In this document: positions 29,156 through 38,058 of the stretch, piece by piece
How the letters are laid out: each line of letters opens with the position of its first letter
How positions within the stretch are numbered: the stretch's first letter is position 1
Source of the DNA: Hyphomicrobium sp.
GTDB lineage: Bacteria; Pseudomonadota; Alphaproteobacteria; Rhizobiales; Hyphomicrobiaceae
Direction of reading: 5' to 3'
Assembly: GCA_013141015.1 (NCBI GenBank)
Contig: JABFRT010000014.1
Coordinates: 52,122-116,121, forward strand
Length of the DNA: 64,000 nucleotides
Translations under genes and position numbers: made by a program
The notes under the pieces: generated by a model
What the model was told of the DNA's origin: nothing
The model's input: only the letters and a program-made list of their open reading frames with translations
Database searches by the model: none

Positions 29156-29953
29156 CTAGTGTTGTAACGGCGTTTGGTCGCGGGAGCCCCCCAGTGCCGC
29201 CAGCCGCTGGCGGGTGTAGATGGCGAAAATGACCATGAGAGTCAGCGCCAGACCGTACCAGGTCACGACGTACTGAAGGTGCGAATTTGGCAGATGCACG
29301 GCGGTCGTGCCGCCTTTTGGCCAGCCGCCTGGATTGGCTGGTTCGGCCTCGGCGTCGAGCGAAAACGGCGCATAACCCTGGATCCGCATTAACGCCATCT
29401 TGTCGGGCGGTGGCAAACCCTCTGCCCCCCAGCGCATGACCCAGGTGTCGCGCAAGTAATAACGATTGCCCTTGGGATCGTCGGGGGCTGCAAACATGGA
29501 GCGGGCCTCGTCGGCGCGCACCAGCCCCGTGACTGTCACCGGCCCTGCAACCTGGCCTTCAGCCCGCTTGGCCGCATCCTTCAGCGTATCGGGCACCCAG
29601 CCGCGATTGACGTAAAGCGGCGGCTGATCCCCCTCCGGCTTCAAAAGCGTGAACACGTTCCAACCCTGGCTTGAGGACCGGGGTGCGTAAAGGTGGCGCT
29701 CATTAGCATGATCAAAGGTGCCGGTGACGCGCACCCGCGAATATTCAACGTCACCCGATTTGAGAAATTCAGAGAGCGCCGACGTGTACGACACCGGCTC
29801 GGCTTTGACGCGCGCTTCAAGCTTGGCGATCAAGTCTTGCTTCCAGGTCAGCCTCTGCCATTGCCACGTGCCAAGCCCGATCAGCACCGGCAGCATGATC
29901 AGCGTCAGCAGTGCCGGCCATACGAGCCCAGCGGCGCGCCAGCGTTGCAGCAT
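29156..29953 (-). CDS. SURF1 family protein (cytochrome oxidase assembly)
   Basis: A 265-residue SURF1 protein. There is one membrane helix near each end (LLTLIMLPVLIGLGTWQWQRL and YVVTWYGLALTLMVIFAIYTRQR), with a periplasmic domain between. Family motifs are GTWQWQRLTWKQ, FTLLKPEGDQPPLYVNRGWVP and HLQYVVTWYGLA. SURF1 helps insert heme a into subunit I. It is 7 nt after the DUF983 gene, at the end of the cytochrome oxidase region. Confidence 0.92.
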   Translation of the reverse strand: MLQRWRAAGLVWPALLTLIMLPVLIGLGTWQWQRLTWKQDLIAKLEARVKAEPVSYTSALSEFLKSGDVEYSRVRVTGTFDHANERHLYAPRSSSQGWNVFTLLKPEGDQPPLYVNRGWVPDTLKDAAKRAEGQVAGPVTVTGLVRADEARSMFAAPDDPKGNRYYLRDTWVMRWGAEGLPPPDKMALMRIQGYAPFSLDAEAEPANPGGWPKGGTTAVHLPNSHLQYVVTWYGLALTLMVIFAIYTRQRLAALGGSRDQTPLQH

Positions 29954-29960
29954 ATTGCGA

Positions 29961-30335
29961 TCAGTCCTTCACTTTGCGGCCTTCCTCGGCCTTGTTCTTG
30001 TACTGGAGGGCAATCAGCGTGGCTTTGAGAAAGCGCAGCAACAGCACCGCGAAAAGCGGCATGACAAGACCAAGCAGAATGACGTGGCCCCACCACGGCA
30101 CGCCGAACTTGAACTCGGCAATCATGGCCGCGCCCATGCTTAGAAATCCGAGAATGAAGATCGCGAAAATCGCTGGCCCATCGCCGGTATCAACGAACTT
30201 GTAGTCCAACCCGCAGACCGAGCAGGCATCACGCATGTTGAGCACGTTGACGAACAACGGGCCTTCGCCGCACCGCGGGCATTTGCAGGAAAGCCCGGCG
30301 GAAAACGGCGATACTGGCGTGCGGGTCTCGGTCAC
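29961..30335 (-). CDS. DUF983 membrane protein
   Basis: A 124-residue protein with a zinc-ribbon-like CXXC pair (CKCPRCGEGPLF and CSVCGLDY), then two membrane helices (AIFAIFILGFLSMGAAMIAEF and HVILLGLVMPLFAVLLLRFLKA). DUF983 proteins occur in alphaproteobacterial cytochrome oxidase operons. The start is a GTG at 30335 preceded by GGAGG five bases upstream; longer in-frame readings have no conserved content. It lies between ctaE and SURF1, which suggests a role in oxidase assembly (inference). Confidence 0.85.
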   Translation of the reverse strand: MTETRTPVSPFSAGLSCKCPRCGEGPLFVNVLNMRDACSVCGLDYKFVDTGDGPAIFAIFILGFLSMGAAMIAEFKFGVPWWGHVILLGLVMPLFAVLLLRFLKATLIALQYKNKAEEGRKVKD

Positions 30336-30437
30336 TAAAGCCTCCGGAATAGCAAGAGTAATGAAACTGTGACGCGGGGCAGCGCTTCTTGCAACGTGGG
30401 TGATCGCCACGGCACCACCGGTCATCGGCGCAAACGA

Positions 30438-30465
30438 CAAGAGGCGGCCAAACGGCCGCCTCCTG
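30438..30465 (-). terminator. Hairpin after ctaE
   Basis: A 9-bp perfect stem GAGGCGGCC / GGCCGCCTC (30441-30449 and 30454-30462) with a 4-nt loop, 25 nt beyond the ctaE stop in the direction of transcription. It is followed on the transcript by a weak T-rich stretch (TTGTCGTTT). It probably reduces read-through from the oxidase genes into DUF983-SURF1. Confidence 0.55.
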
Positions 30466-30487
30466 CAAACTGTGGCTGATATGGCCG

Positions 30488-31438
30488 TTAGTGGCCAGCG
30501 GCAGCTCCGACGGCGGCTCCGCCGCCCGCGCCCCAAACGTAAATGGCGGCAAACAGGAACAGCCAGACCACGTCAACGAAGTGCCAGTACCAGGCCGCCG
30601 CTTCGAAGCCGAAGTGCTGTTCGGGCGTAAACGCACCACGCATCGCACGGATCAAGCAGACCAACAGGAAGATGGTGCCGATGATCACGTGTGCGCCGTG
30701 GAAGCCGGTCGCCATGAAGAACGTCGACCCATAGCTATGGCCGGCATAACTGAAGCCCGCGTGACCGTATTCAACGGCCTGCAGATAGGTGAAGGTGGCG
30801 CCGAGCAGAACGGTGCACAGCAAACCAAGCACCAAGCCGCGGCGGTCATTCTTTAACAGAGCGTGATGCGCCCAAGTGACCGTTACACCCGACAACAGCA
30901 AGATCAACGTGTTGATCAGCGGCAGGCCCCACGGATCAAAAGTGCTTTTGAAAAAGCCCGATGTTGCTGCGGCCGTTGTATCGACCGGCACCGGTGGCCA
31001 GACACCGCCGTAGACTTCGTTGCGCGTGGTCATGCCAACCATGCGGCCCGGGTTGTTGATCAGTTCATGCACGCCCGACGGGAACAGAGCGCTGTCGAAA
31101 TAACCCCAGAACCAGGCGACGAAGAACATGACTTCGGAGGCGATGAACATGATCATACCGTAGCGCAGGTGCAGCTGCACGACTGGCGTATGATCTCCGC
31201 GGTTGGCTTCAATGATCACGTCGCGCCACCACAGCCACGCTGTCGCAAGCAACGCCACCATGCCAATCGCGAACATGTACGGGCCCTTGATGCCGAACAC
31301 GCCGAGACCATCAATGTTGGTCCGCATCCAAGCAATGGCGCCGAGCGCAGCGACGAACGCCGAAAGCGACGCAACCAGCGGCCAAGGGCTCGGATCCAAA
31401 AGGTGGTAGTCGTGATTCTTAGCGTGATGGTCTGCCAT
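30488..31438 (-). CDS. ctaE: Cytochrome c oxidase subunit III
   Basis: Subunit III of the aa3-type oxidase, 316 residues and about seven membrane helices. It starts with [24 protein letters not shown]. Family motifs are [52 protein letters not shown] and the closing [25 protein letters not shown]. It binds lipid and supports proton delivery to subunit I. It sits downstream of ctaG, with 138 bp between them. Confidence 0.95.
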   Translation of the reverse strand: MADHHAKNHDYHLLDPSPWPLVASLSAFVAALGAIAWMRTNIDGLGVFGIKGPYMFAIGMVALLATAWLWWRDVIIEANRGDHTPVVQLHLRYGMIMFIASEVMFFVAWFWGYFDSALFPSGVHELINNPGRMVGMTTRNEVYGGVWPPVPVDTTAAATSGFFKSTFDPWGLPLINTLILLLSGVTVTWAHHALLKNDRRGLVLGLLCTVLLGATFTYLQAVEYGHAGFSYAGHSYGSTFFMATGFHGAHVIIGTIFLLVCLIRAMRGAFTPEQHFGFEAAAWYWHFVDVVWLFLFAAIYVWGAGGGAAVGAAAGH

Positions 31439-31576
31439 TTTATGCTCCGTCGTCCCCGGCTTCTGTTTTTAATTCAGCTTTTTTGGCCTTCGCTCTTGAG
31501 AACGTGGCCGTTTCGTTTCTTCCCAGTCCGCCGCCCGGTGCCCCGATGCGGAATTCTTTGCAACTCTCACCGCCTG

Positions 31577-32182
31577 TTATTCGACCTTTGCCGCCGGCCC
31601 CGTCACAGCGGCAGCCGCCGCCGTCTTCTTGACCGGATAGAACACATAACTGAGCGTCAGATCGGTAATGCCCATAGTGTCGCGATCAGCCATCATCTTG
31701 GGATCGACGAAGAACGTCACCGGCATTTCGACCGATTGGCCGGGCTGCAGGGTTTGTTCCGTGAAGCAGAAGCACTCGATCTTATTGAAGTAGAGCCCCA
31801 TCGTTTCCGGCGCGACATTGAACGCGGCGGTGCCGGTCAACGGCTTGTCGGATGTGTTGGTGGCGCGGAAAAACGCCAACGCGTTTTCACCGACCTTGAC
31901 GTCAATGGTGTTCTGAACCGGCTCGAATTTCCATGCCAGCTGCGGCGAAACATTGGCATCAAAGCGCACCGTGACGACACGGTCGAGAATCTGTTGTGAC
32001 GGCGCGATGGCGCGCTGCGTGGTGCCGCCGTATCCTGTCACTTGGCAGAAGATGCTGTAGAGCACGGGCGAAGCCGCCGTAACGCTGCCCATGACGGCAA
32101 GCGCGCCGAGGCACCACAGCACAACCGCGCGGTTGCTGCTGGACGCCACCTTGGCTTCAGAGCTCGTCGCCGGCTCGCTCAA
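31577..32182 (-). CDS. ctaG: Cytochrome c oxidase assembly protein CtaG (Cox11)
   Basis: A 201-residue Cox11-type copper chaperone for the CuB centre. One N-terminal membrane helix (VLWCLGALAVMGSVTAASPVLYSIFC) anchors a periplasmic immunoglobulin-like domain. The copper-binding CFCF is in KIECFCFTEQTLQPGQ. The start is a TTG at 32182 that overlaps the TGA of the preceding small gene (TTGA), indicating translational coupling. Confidence 0.93.
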   Translation of the reverse strand: MSEPATSSEAKVASSSNRAVVLWCLGALAVMGSVTAASPVLYSIFCQVTGYGGTTQRAIAPSQQILDRVVTVRFDANVSPQLAWKFEPVQNTIDVKVGENALAFFRATNTSDKPLTGTAAFNVAPETMGLYFNKIECFCFTEQTLQPGQSVEMPVTFFVDPKMMADRDTMGITDLTLSYVFYPVKKTAAAAAVTGPAAKVE

Positions 32183-32343
32183 TTCACCAGCCCCTTGTTG
32201 GCAATCGCTCCACCAAAGCGGACCAGCGTCGCGGCATAGAACAACACGACCATCAGCCCGAGCGACAAGGCAATGGCAATCGAGCGGCGGCGCGCAATGC
32301 GGGCGGCCGTTTCAGCGTTGAGCTGTTCGATATTCGTGGTCAT
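32179..32343 (-). CDS. Small CoxF-like membrane protein
   Basis: A 54-residue open frame, below the usual length cut-off, between ctaB and ctaG. It reads MTTNIEQLNAETAARIARRR, then one membrane helix (SIAIALSLGLMVVLFYAATLVRF) and a short GGAIANKGLVN tail. A small single-helix protein of this form sits between ctaB and ctaG in many alphaproteobacterial oxidase operons and is often called CoxF. Its stop overlaps the TTG of ctaG, and it begins 5 nt after the ctaB stop. Tight coupling on both sides supports a real gene. Confidence 0.85.
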   Translation of the reverse strand: MTTNIEQLNAETAARIARRRSIAIALSLGLMVVLFYAATLVRFGGAIANKGLVN

Positions 32344-32348
32344 GGGTG

Positions 32349-33302
32349 TTACGCGGCTCCAGAGGCGAGATAGCGCAAGACGGATGCTTCTACGAGAAGC
32401 ACGGCGAAGAGCAGATAGAGATAGAGGATCGAAAACCAGAACAGCTGCTTGGCGACTTTGTCCGCCTCGCGGCCTTCAGTGGTCCGGTAAACTTTGACAG
32501 CAAGCCACAAGAACATCGCGCCAAGCACGACGGAGAAGGCCAAATAGGTGACGCCGCCAAGGCCGATGAAGTAAGGCGCAATGGCGGTTGGCACCAGCAG
32601 CACCGAATAGAACAGGATCTGGCGGCGCGTTTCAGCAAGCCCCGCCACCACAGGCAGCATCGGCACGCCGACGCGCTCATAGTCACGGCAGCGATAGAGC
32701 GCCAGCGCCCAAAAGTGCGGCGGCGTCCATAGGAAGATGATCATGAATAGAAGGATGCTCTGCATCGACACGTCGCCGGTGACAGCGGCCCAGCCGACCA
32801 TCGGGGGAAACGCACCTGCTGCGCCGCCGATGACGATGTTGTGCGGCGTCCGCCGCTTCAGCCACATCGTGTAAACGAACATGTAAAAGGCGATGGTCAG
32901 CGCCAGGAGCGCGCCCGCCGCCCAATTGACAAGAACGCCGAGCGTCATCACGGAACCAGCGGCCAGAACGCTGCCGAACGTCAAGGCCTCGGTGCCGGTG
33001 ACGCGGCCTCGCGGCAAAGGACGCGCCGCGGTGCGCGCCATCCGCGCGTCAATGTCGGCGTCGTACCACATATTGAGGGCGCCAGACGCGCCAGCGCCAA
33101 TGGCAATCGACAGAATGGCGATAAAGCCGATGACCGGATGCAGAGAGCCGGGTGCCGCAACCATGGCCGCGAGCGCTGTCAGAATGACCAGCGTCATCAC
33201 GCGCGGCTTCATCAGCTGGACGTAGTCGCTAACGCTCGGTTCTATCAAAAGGCCGGATTGTCCGGCTTCACTTGGCATCGTCATCGCGGGCTTCAAATCC
33301 AA
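32349..33302 (-). CDS. ctaB: Protoheme IX farnesyltransferase (heme o synthase)
   Basis: A 317-residue UbiA-family prenyltransferase that makes heme o, precursor of heme a. The first Asp-rich motif is [23 protein letters not shown], and the second is in [19 protein letters not shown]. About nine membrane helices are visible. The start could be the ATG at 33302 or the one six codons later. It lies between ctaD and the CoxF-like gene. Confidence 0.94.
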   Translation of the reverse strand: MDLKPAMTMPSEAGQSGLLIEPSVSDYVQLMKPRVMTLVILTALAAMVAAPGSLHPVIGFIAILSIAIGAGASGALNMWYDADIDARMARTAARPLPRGRVTGTEALTFGSVLAAGSVMTLGVLVNWAAGALLALTIAFYMFVYTMWLKRRTPHNIVIGGAAGAFPPMVGWAAVTGDVSMQSILLFMIIFLWTPPHFWALALYRCRDYERVGVPMLPVVAGLAETRRQILFYSVLLVPTAIAPYFIGLGGVTYLAFSVVLGAMFLWLAVKVYRTTEGREADKVAKQLFWFSILYLYLLFAVLLVEASVLRYLASGAA

Positions 33303-33325
33303 AAGTGTGAGTTTGCGAGCTGGTG

Positions 33326-33359
33326 GGCGGCGGGGAATATCAGGAAATTCCCCGCCGCC
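33326..33359 (-). promoter_or_regulatory. Intercistronic hairpin between ctaD and ctaB
   Basis: A perfect 13-bp stem (33326-33338 with 33347-33359) and 8-nt loop, beginning 24 nt after the ctaD stop. No T-run follows in the direction of transcription, so it is more likely a stability or attenuation element separating the structural subunits from the assembly genes than a full terminator. Confidence 0.6.
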
Positions 33360-33383
33360 GGTCCTCAGTCGATCAGCAGCTGC

Positions 33384-35006
33384 TCAGTGATGATCGGTCG
33401 CTGCGATGCGCGGCAACGTTTCGTAGGAGTGGAAAGCTGGCGGCGACGGCAACGTCCATTCGAGCGTGGTTGCACCAACGCCCCACGGATTGCCGGCAGC
33501 CTTTTCCTTGCGGATGAAGGCGTAGATCATGCTGACCACGAAGAACAACGTCGCGGCAAACGTGATGTAAGCGCCGTAAGACGAGATCTTGTTCCAGTAG
33601 GCGAACGCTTCCGGGTAATCGGCGTAGTGGCGCGGCATGCCGGCCAGACCGAGGAAGTGCTGCGGGAAGAACAAGATGTTGGCACCAACGAAGGTCAGCC
33701 AGAAGTGCACCTTGGCCAGCGTTTCGCTGTACATGTACCCGGTCATCTTCGGGAACCAGTAGTAGATACCGGCGAAGATCGAGAACACTGCGCCGAGCGA
33801 CAGCACGTAGTGGAAGTGGGCGACCACATAGTAGGTATTGTGGATGGACCTATCGATGCCGGCGTTGGCGCACATCACGCCCGTCACACCACCGATGGTG
33901 AACAGGAAGATGAAGCCCAGCGCCCACACCATCGGCGCGCGGAACTGGATAGACCCGCCCCACATGGTCGCGATCCACGAGAAGATCTTGACGCCCGTTG
34001 GCACCGCGATGACCATGGTCGCGAACATGAAGTAGGCCTGCGTATCCACACTGAGGCCGGCCGTGTACATGTGATGCGCCCAGACGATGAAGCCAACGAG
34101 GCCGATGGCAACCATCGCGTAGGCCATACCGAGATAACCGAACACCGGCTTCCTCGAAAACGTCGAAACGATGTGGCTGATCATGCCGAAGCCTGGAAGA
34201 ATGAGAATGTAAACTTCCGGATGGCCGAAGAACCAGAACAAGTGGGCGTAGAGCAGCGGGTCGCCGCCGCCGGCTGGATCATAGAATGTTGTGCCGAAGT
34301 TACGGTCGGTCAACAGCATGGTGATGGCGCCGGCCAGAACCGGCAGCGACAGCAGCAGCAAGAACGCGGTGACGAGAACCGACCAGACGAACAGCGGCAT
34401 CTTGTGCAGCGTCATGCCCGGCGCACGCATGTTGAAGATCGTGGTGATGAAGTTGATCGCACCCAGGATCGACGACGCGCCCGCCAAATGCAGGGCCAGA
34501 ATACCGAAGTCGACAGCAGGGCCAGGGTGAGCGGCTTTGCCGGACAACGGCGCAACCACGATCCAGCCGGTGCCGACGCCATTGGCGTCAGCAGTGCCCG
34601 GAACGAACATCGACATCAGCAGCAGCGCGAAGGCGGCCGGCAGAAGCCAGAACGAGATGTTGTTCATGCGCGGGAACGCCATATCCGGCGCGCCGATCAT
34701 CAACGGCACCATCCAGTTGCCGAAACCGCCAATCATGGCCGGCATGACCATGAAGAACACCATGATCAGACCGTGACCGGTCACGAACACGTTGTAAGCG
34801 CCTTCATCGGCAAAATATTGCATGCCCGGATTTTCAAGTTCCAAGCGCATCACAACCGACAACAGTCCGCCGATCAGACCGGCGATGACAGCGAAGAACA
34901 AGTACATCGTGCCGATGTCCTTGTGGTTGGTAGAGAAAAACCAGCGCTGAATAAAAGGCGGCGCGTGGTCGTGATGGTCGGCCGCTCCGTGTGCCGTGCT
35001 ACCCAT
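33384..35006 (-). CDS. ctaD: Cytochrome c oxidase subunit I
   Basis: Catalytic subunit of the aa3 oxidase, 540 residues and twelve helices. It contains [20 protein letters not shown] (CuB His, the cross-linked Tyr and the proton-channel Glu), [14 protein letters not shown] (CuB histidines) and the heme-ligand region [14 protein letters not shown]. These mark it as a type A heme-copper oxidase. It is the second gene of the operon, 94 bp after ctaC. Confidence 0.97.
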   Translation of the reverse strand: MGSTAHGAADHHDHAPPFIQRWFFSTNHKDIGTMYLFFAVIAGLIGGLLSVVMRLELENPGMQYFADEGAYNVFVTGHGLIMVFFMVMPAMIGGFGNWMVPLMIGAPDMAFPRMNNISFWLLPAAFALLLMSMFVPGTADANGVGTGWIVVAPLSGKAAHPGPAVDFGILALHLAGASSILGAINFITTIFNMRAPGMTLHKMPLFVWSVLVTAFLLLLSLPVLAGAITMLLTDRNFGTTFYDPAGGGDPLLYAHLFWFFGHPEVYILILPGFGMISHIVSTFSRKPVFGYLGMAYAMVAIGLVGFIVWAHHMYTAGLSVDTQAYFMFATMVIAVPTGVKIFSWIATMWGGSIQFRAPMVWALGFIFLFTIGGVTGVMCANAGIDRSIHNTYYVVAHFHYVLSLGAVFSIFAGIYYWFPKMTGYMYSETLAKVHFWLTFVGANILFFPQHFLGLAGMPRHYADYPEAFAYWNKISSYGAYITFAATLFFVVSMIYAFIRKEKAAGNPWGVGATTLEWTLPSPPAFHSYETLPRIAATDHH

Positions 35007-35100
35007 GATCTTGAGCCCTTGTCCCGGAAAGTTATGTTTTTGAGGTTTTGGATTGGCGAAGCGCGGCGTCGCGGATGACCACGACGCTGCGCCGCGGATT

Positions 35101-36096
35101 CTAGTTGTTCAGGTGCGCAACCGACTGACCGCCCTGAACGCGAAGCGCTTCCGCTTTGAGAATTTCGGCAGCTTTCTTCTTATCCTTGGCCTGCAGTGCG
35201 GCCATCCAGCTGTCATAGACTGGCTGTTCGACGACCTGCACCGCGATCGGCATGGCCGAATGCAGCTTGCCGCACAGAACCGAGCATTGTCCGTAGAACG
35301 TGCCAGTCTTGGTGGCGCGGAACCACACAGCGGCGGTGCGTCCTGGAACGGCCTGCTGCTTCACACCGAACGACGGGATGGTCCACGAGTGGATCACGTC
35401 GTTTGAAGTGACCAGCAAATGCACGGTCTTGTTGACCGGAACGGCAATCGCCTGATCGACGGCGAGTTTGCGCGGCTCTTTGCGCTCAGCCCAGATAGCG
35501 GCTGAATCTTCGTACAAGACCTTGTTTCGTGCAACTCCGGTCAGAACGTCGCTGTCGTACTTCGCGCCCTTCTTGAAAGGCGCATCACCAAGCTTGGCCT
35601 TGAGCACGTCTTCGTCACTGACGACGGTCGAGGTGATTGTGACCTTTTGGTCGAGATATTCGTGATCCCAGTACCATGCGTTGCCGGTCGCCTTTATCGT
35701 CAGATCGGGCTTAGGGAAAGAATACTGCTCGAACAGCAGACGGAATGACGGGATTGAAATGCCGACCAGAATGAGGATCGGGATAATGGTCCAGGCGACT
35801 TCAAGCATGACATTATGGGTCGTGCGCGACGGCGTCGGGTTATTCTTTTCGCTGAAGCGGTACATCACGTACAACATCAGCAGCAGAACGAAAATCGTGA
35901 TGGCGATGATCGTGATGTTGACGACGCTGTAGAGGTCGTTGATGTGCTCCATCACCGGGGTCGCCGGACCTTGCAGGCCCATCTGGCCATCGACCGGCTG
36001 GCCAGTCCCCGCGAACGCGGCAGTCATGGTGCCAATGGCGCCCGCACAATACGCCGCCGCCATGATGGCGACCGCGCCAAACATCCGTCTCAACAT
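35101..36096 (-). CDS. ctaC: Cytochrome c oxidase subunit II
   Basis: A 331-residue subunit II. A signal/anchor region ([20 protein letters not shown]) and two helices ([23 protein letters not shown] and [23 protein letters not shown]) precede the CuA domain. The aromatic patch is [12 protein letters not shown], the first CuA His is in [13 protein letters not shown], and the cysteine loop is [16 protein letters not shown]. Most homologues have CSELCG; Val replaces the Glu whose backbone binds CuA and whose side chain touches the Mg site. ATG 36096 was chosen; residues before it are Arg/Pro-rich. Confidence 0.94.
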   Translation of the reverse strand: MLRRMFGAVAIMAAAYCAGAIGTMTAAFAGTGQPVDGQMGLQGPATPVMEHINDLYSVVNITIIAITIFVLLLMLYVMYRFSEKNNPTPSRTTHNVMLEVAWTIIPILILVGISIPSFRLLFEQYSFPKPDLTIKATGNAWYWDHEYLDQKVTITSTVVSDEDVLKAKLGDAPFKKGAKYDSDVLTGVARNKVLYEDSAAIWAERKEPRKLAVDQAIAVPVNKTVHLLVTSNDVIHSWTIPSFGVKQQAVPGRTAAVWFRATKTGTFYGQCSVLCGKLHSAMPIAVQVVEQPVYDSWMAALQAKDKKKAAEILKAEALRVQGGQSVAHLNN

Positions 36097-36278
36097 TCTG
36101 TCGCTCCCACTTTGTCCGGCCCCCGTTTGCGGGTGATCCGGCAGTCTCCCAATCGTCCGGCGCGCCGGTGAACCCGGCTTGTGCGCCCCGTGCGCGCTCC
36201 CTGCCGTGAGGAGGCTCGCCTGCTGGACCCGCGTTCCAGCGAGCCACAGACCGCCCGGCACACTCGACGCACGCTAAC

Positions 36279-36292
36279 TTGATAATTGTCAA
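36279..36292. promoter_or_regulatory. FNR/FixK-like box upstream of ctaC
   Basis: TTGAT-AATT-GTCAA matches the FNR/FixK consensus TTGAT-N4-ATCAA at nine of ten positions. It lies 183 bp before the ctaC ATG and 215 bp before the divergent ialB-like start, so it could serve either. FixK-type control of terminal oxidases is well known in rhizobia, but no FixK gene is in the window. Confidence 0.45.
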
Positions 36293-36506
36293 ACGTCTAA
36301 CTTAATCTAAGTCAAGTTTCATGCGACGAAATTTCCTGAAAAAGTTGCGCAAATCGATTCTGAGGGCTGGAAGGAGGTCTGCGGTTCTGATTTGGATCGC
36401 AACAGAATTAAGCCTGAATCCTAGCGGACCTAACGGCCATTCCGGGCCAATGCCCACCGCTAGACCGAAACGGGCACGAGCCCTCCGACATTCCAAGGAT
36501 CCTCAC

Positions 36507-37070
36507 GTGAAGAGCCGTAGATTGTGGACGAGCAGCCGTAGCCCGGCCGTCAAAGCGCGCCGGGCGAGGCGCATGCTTGCTGGAATAGCCGTTTTCGCGA
36601 GCCTATCGGCACTTGCCCCCGCGCGCGCGATCGATGCCCCCGAGGGCACGGTCAAAGCGCAGCACGGGGACTGGCAGGTCGTGTGCAAGGATCCCCCACC
36701 CGGCGCCAAGAACGGCGTGTGCGCGCTGGTCCAAAGCGTCACCGCTGAAGACAAGAACAACATCGGCCTGACTGTTTACTTCCAGAAGTTTTCAAACGGC
36801 ACGCGGGTATTGCGCGTGTTCGCCCCGCTCGGCGTGCTCCTGCCGCCAGGCCTTGGCCTGAAGATCGACGACAAAGATGTCGGCCACGCGCCGTTCCTGC
36901 GCTGCCATAACTTTGCCTGTTACGCCCAGGTGGTGGTCGAGGACACCCTGGTCGAACAGCTCAAGACCGGAAAAACCGCGATTTTCATAATCTTTCAGAC
37001 CGAGGAAGCCGGTATTGGCATCCCCATCTCGCTGGCCGGATTTGGTGAAGCGCTGTCAGCCTTGAACTAG
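36507..37070 (+). CDS. Invasion-associated locus B (IalB) family protein
   Basis: A 187-residue secreted protein of the IalB family, named after a Bartonella locus and widespread in Rhizobiales. A basic N-terminus and hydrophobic segment (MLAGIAVFASLSALAPARA) form the signal peptide. The domain has GDWQVVCKDPPPGAKNGVCALVQS, FLRCHNFACYAQVVVED and GIGIPISLAGFGEALSAL. The start is a GTG at 36507 with AAGGA seven bases upstream; the earlier in-frame ATG at 36321 would add an unlikely 62 residues. The molecular role is not established. Confidence 0.85.
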   Translation: MKSRRLWTSSRSPAVKARRARRMLAGIAVFASLSALAPARAIDAPEGTVKAQHGDWQVVCKDPPPGAKNGVCALVQSVTAEDKNNIGLTVYFQKFSNGTRVLRVFAPLGVLLPPGLGLKIDDKDVGHAPFLRCHNFACYAQVVVEDTLVEQLKTGKTAIFIIFQTEEAGIGIPISLAGFGEALSALN

Positions 37071-37105
37071 GCCGCGCACGATCACAGGGCGCTCCGCAGA
37101 CCACG

Positions 37106-37145
37106 AAAAACGCCACGGTCCAACATCCGGATCCGTGGCGTTTTG
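37106..37145. terminator. Bidirectional terminator between ialB-like and phasin genes
   Basis: AAAACGCCACGG (37107-37118) pairs with CCGTGGCGTTTT (37133-37144) around a 14-nt loop. The A-run on one side and T-run on the other allow use in both directions, which suits the two convergent genes it separates. Confidence 0.8.
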
Positions 37146-37190
37146 ATTTCGTCGAATGCGGCGGCGCTGGCGGGGCCAGACCGAACGGGC

Positions 37191-37634
37191 TCAGGCTACC
37201 TTGCGGACGGTGTGCGCCTCGTCCGCGTCCGGCAACTTGATGAGGTCGTGGGGGCGCTTGACCGGCATGGCAACCACTTCCGATGCGGCGGGAATAGCAA
37301 TGGTGTTGTGCACTGTTGCGGCCAGCCGCTGACCGCTTTCCGAGACCTGCGCGGACACAGCATCCCAATAACGGGCGTGGGCGGCCATGATGTCGCCCGC
37401 GGTCCAGCATCGTGCCAGATCGCGCGTCAGCTGCAGCGTCGCCTGACTGTGGCGCATGCCAAGGCCCGACACCTCCAGATGCCAGCGGCCCGCCGATTTC
37501 AAAAGCGGCTGCCACATCGCCGAATACAGATCGGCGCTCTCGAACATGTAAAAGAACATGTCATGCGTGAGTGACGTAGGACGGGAATGATGCGCTTCAC
37601 GCGCTGGAACGGGCTGAAGAACGAGTTCGCTCAT
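37191..37634 (-). CDS. Phasin family protein
   Basis: A 147-residue phasin-like protein. The helical core runs from FYMFESADLYSAMWQPLLKSAGRWHLEVSGLGMRHSQATLQLTRDLARCWTAGDIMAAHARYWDAVSAQVSESGQRLAATVHN. Phasins coat polyhydroxyalkanoate granules; some rhizobial members are not tied to granules. ATG 37634 has a GGGAGG ribosome site; a longer in-frame start at 37679 runs through three direct repeats that look regulatory. No PHA synthase is in the window, so a role in granules is inferred from the family alone. Confidence 0.7.
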   Translation of the reverse strand: MSELVLQPVPAREAHHSRPTSLTHDMFFYMFESADLYSAMWQPLLKSAGRWHLEVSGLGMRHSQATLQLTRDLARCWTAGDIMAAHARYWDAVSAQVSESGQRLAATVHNTIAIPAASEVVAMPVKRPHDLIKLPDADEAHTVRKVA

Positions 37635-37653
37635 GGGGGGCCTCCCGACACAT

Positions 37654-37692
37654 AACTTTTGCAGACAAAACTTTCGCAACCAAACTTTTGCA
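37654..37692. repeat. Three direct repeats at the phasin gene start
   Basis: AACTTTTGCA (37654), AACTTTCGCA (37669) and AACTTTTGCA (37683) are spaced 15 and 14 bp apart, 20-58 bp upstream of the phasin ATG. Equal spacing over more than one helical turn and position suggest binding sites for a regulator; PhaR-type repressors of PHA genes recognise TGC-containing sites, so one is a candidate. Confidence 0.55.
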
Positions 37693-38058
37693 TCGAGGCC
37701 GGACCTTGGCAGCCCAGGACCTCTATGCCGTTAACCATTCTGATAGGCCGCTGGTTTGGTCGTAACATGGCTGACCGCAGAGTGCACGTAACAGAATTGT
37801 GCAGAATTGTTGCAACCCGGGGACGTTGAGCAGCCGGCTGCTCCCGGCCCATTCCATGGCAGCGGTTAGTTGAAAAAAGTTAACAGTTGGTGACCACAAG
37901 TATCAACACCTGATTGCTACCTTAGGTTGCATATTTTAACCATGCTCTTCTTCTAGTATATTAAAATATCTCGACCATTACCTCAATAGACCCCTGCAAT
38001 ATCCGCAGATATAGTGCATCAATACTCAGACTGAGCATCGAGCGTCAGTAGAGTTTGT
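37693..38058. other. AT-rich intergenic region without a gene
   Basis: About 365 bp between the phasin and BcsS genes. The right half (37865-37990) is markedly AT-rich for this genome, with runs such as TTTTAACC and TATATTAAAATATC. I see no conserved open frame; it probably holds the promoters of the two divergent genes. Confidence 0.5.

Noticed and set aside
30863..31999. 378-codon plus-strand frame
   Set aside because: Antisense to ctaE and ctaG, with no recognisable domain.
32841..35078. 745-codon open frame on the plus strand
   Set aside because: Lies antisense to ctaD and ctaB, is rich in His/Arg/Asp as expected from a GC-rich shadow frame, and has no family motif.
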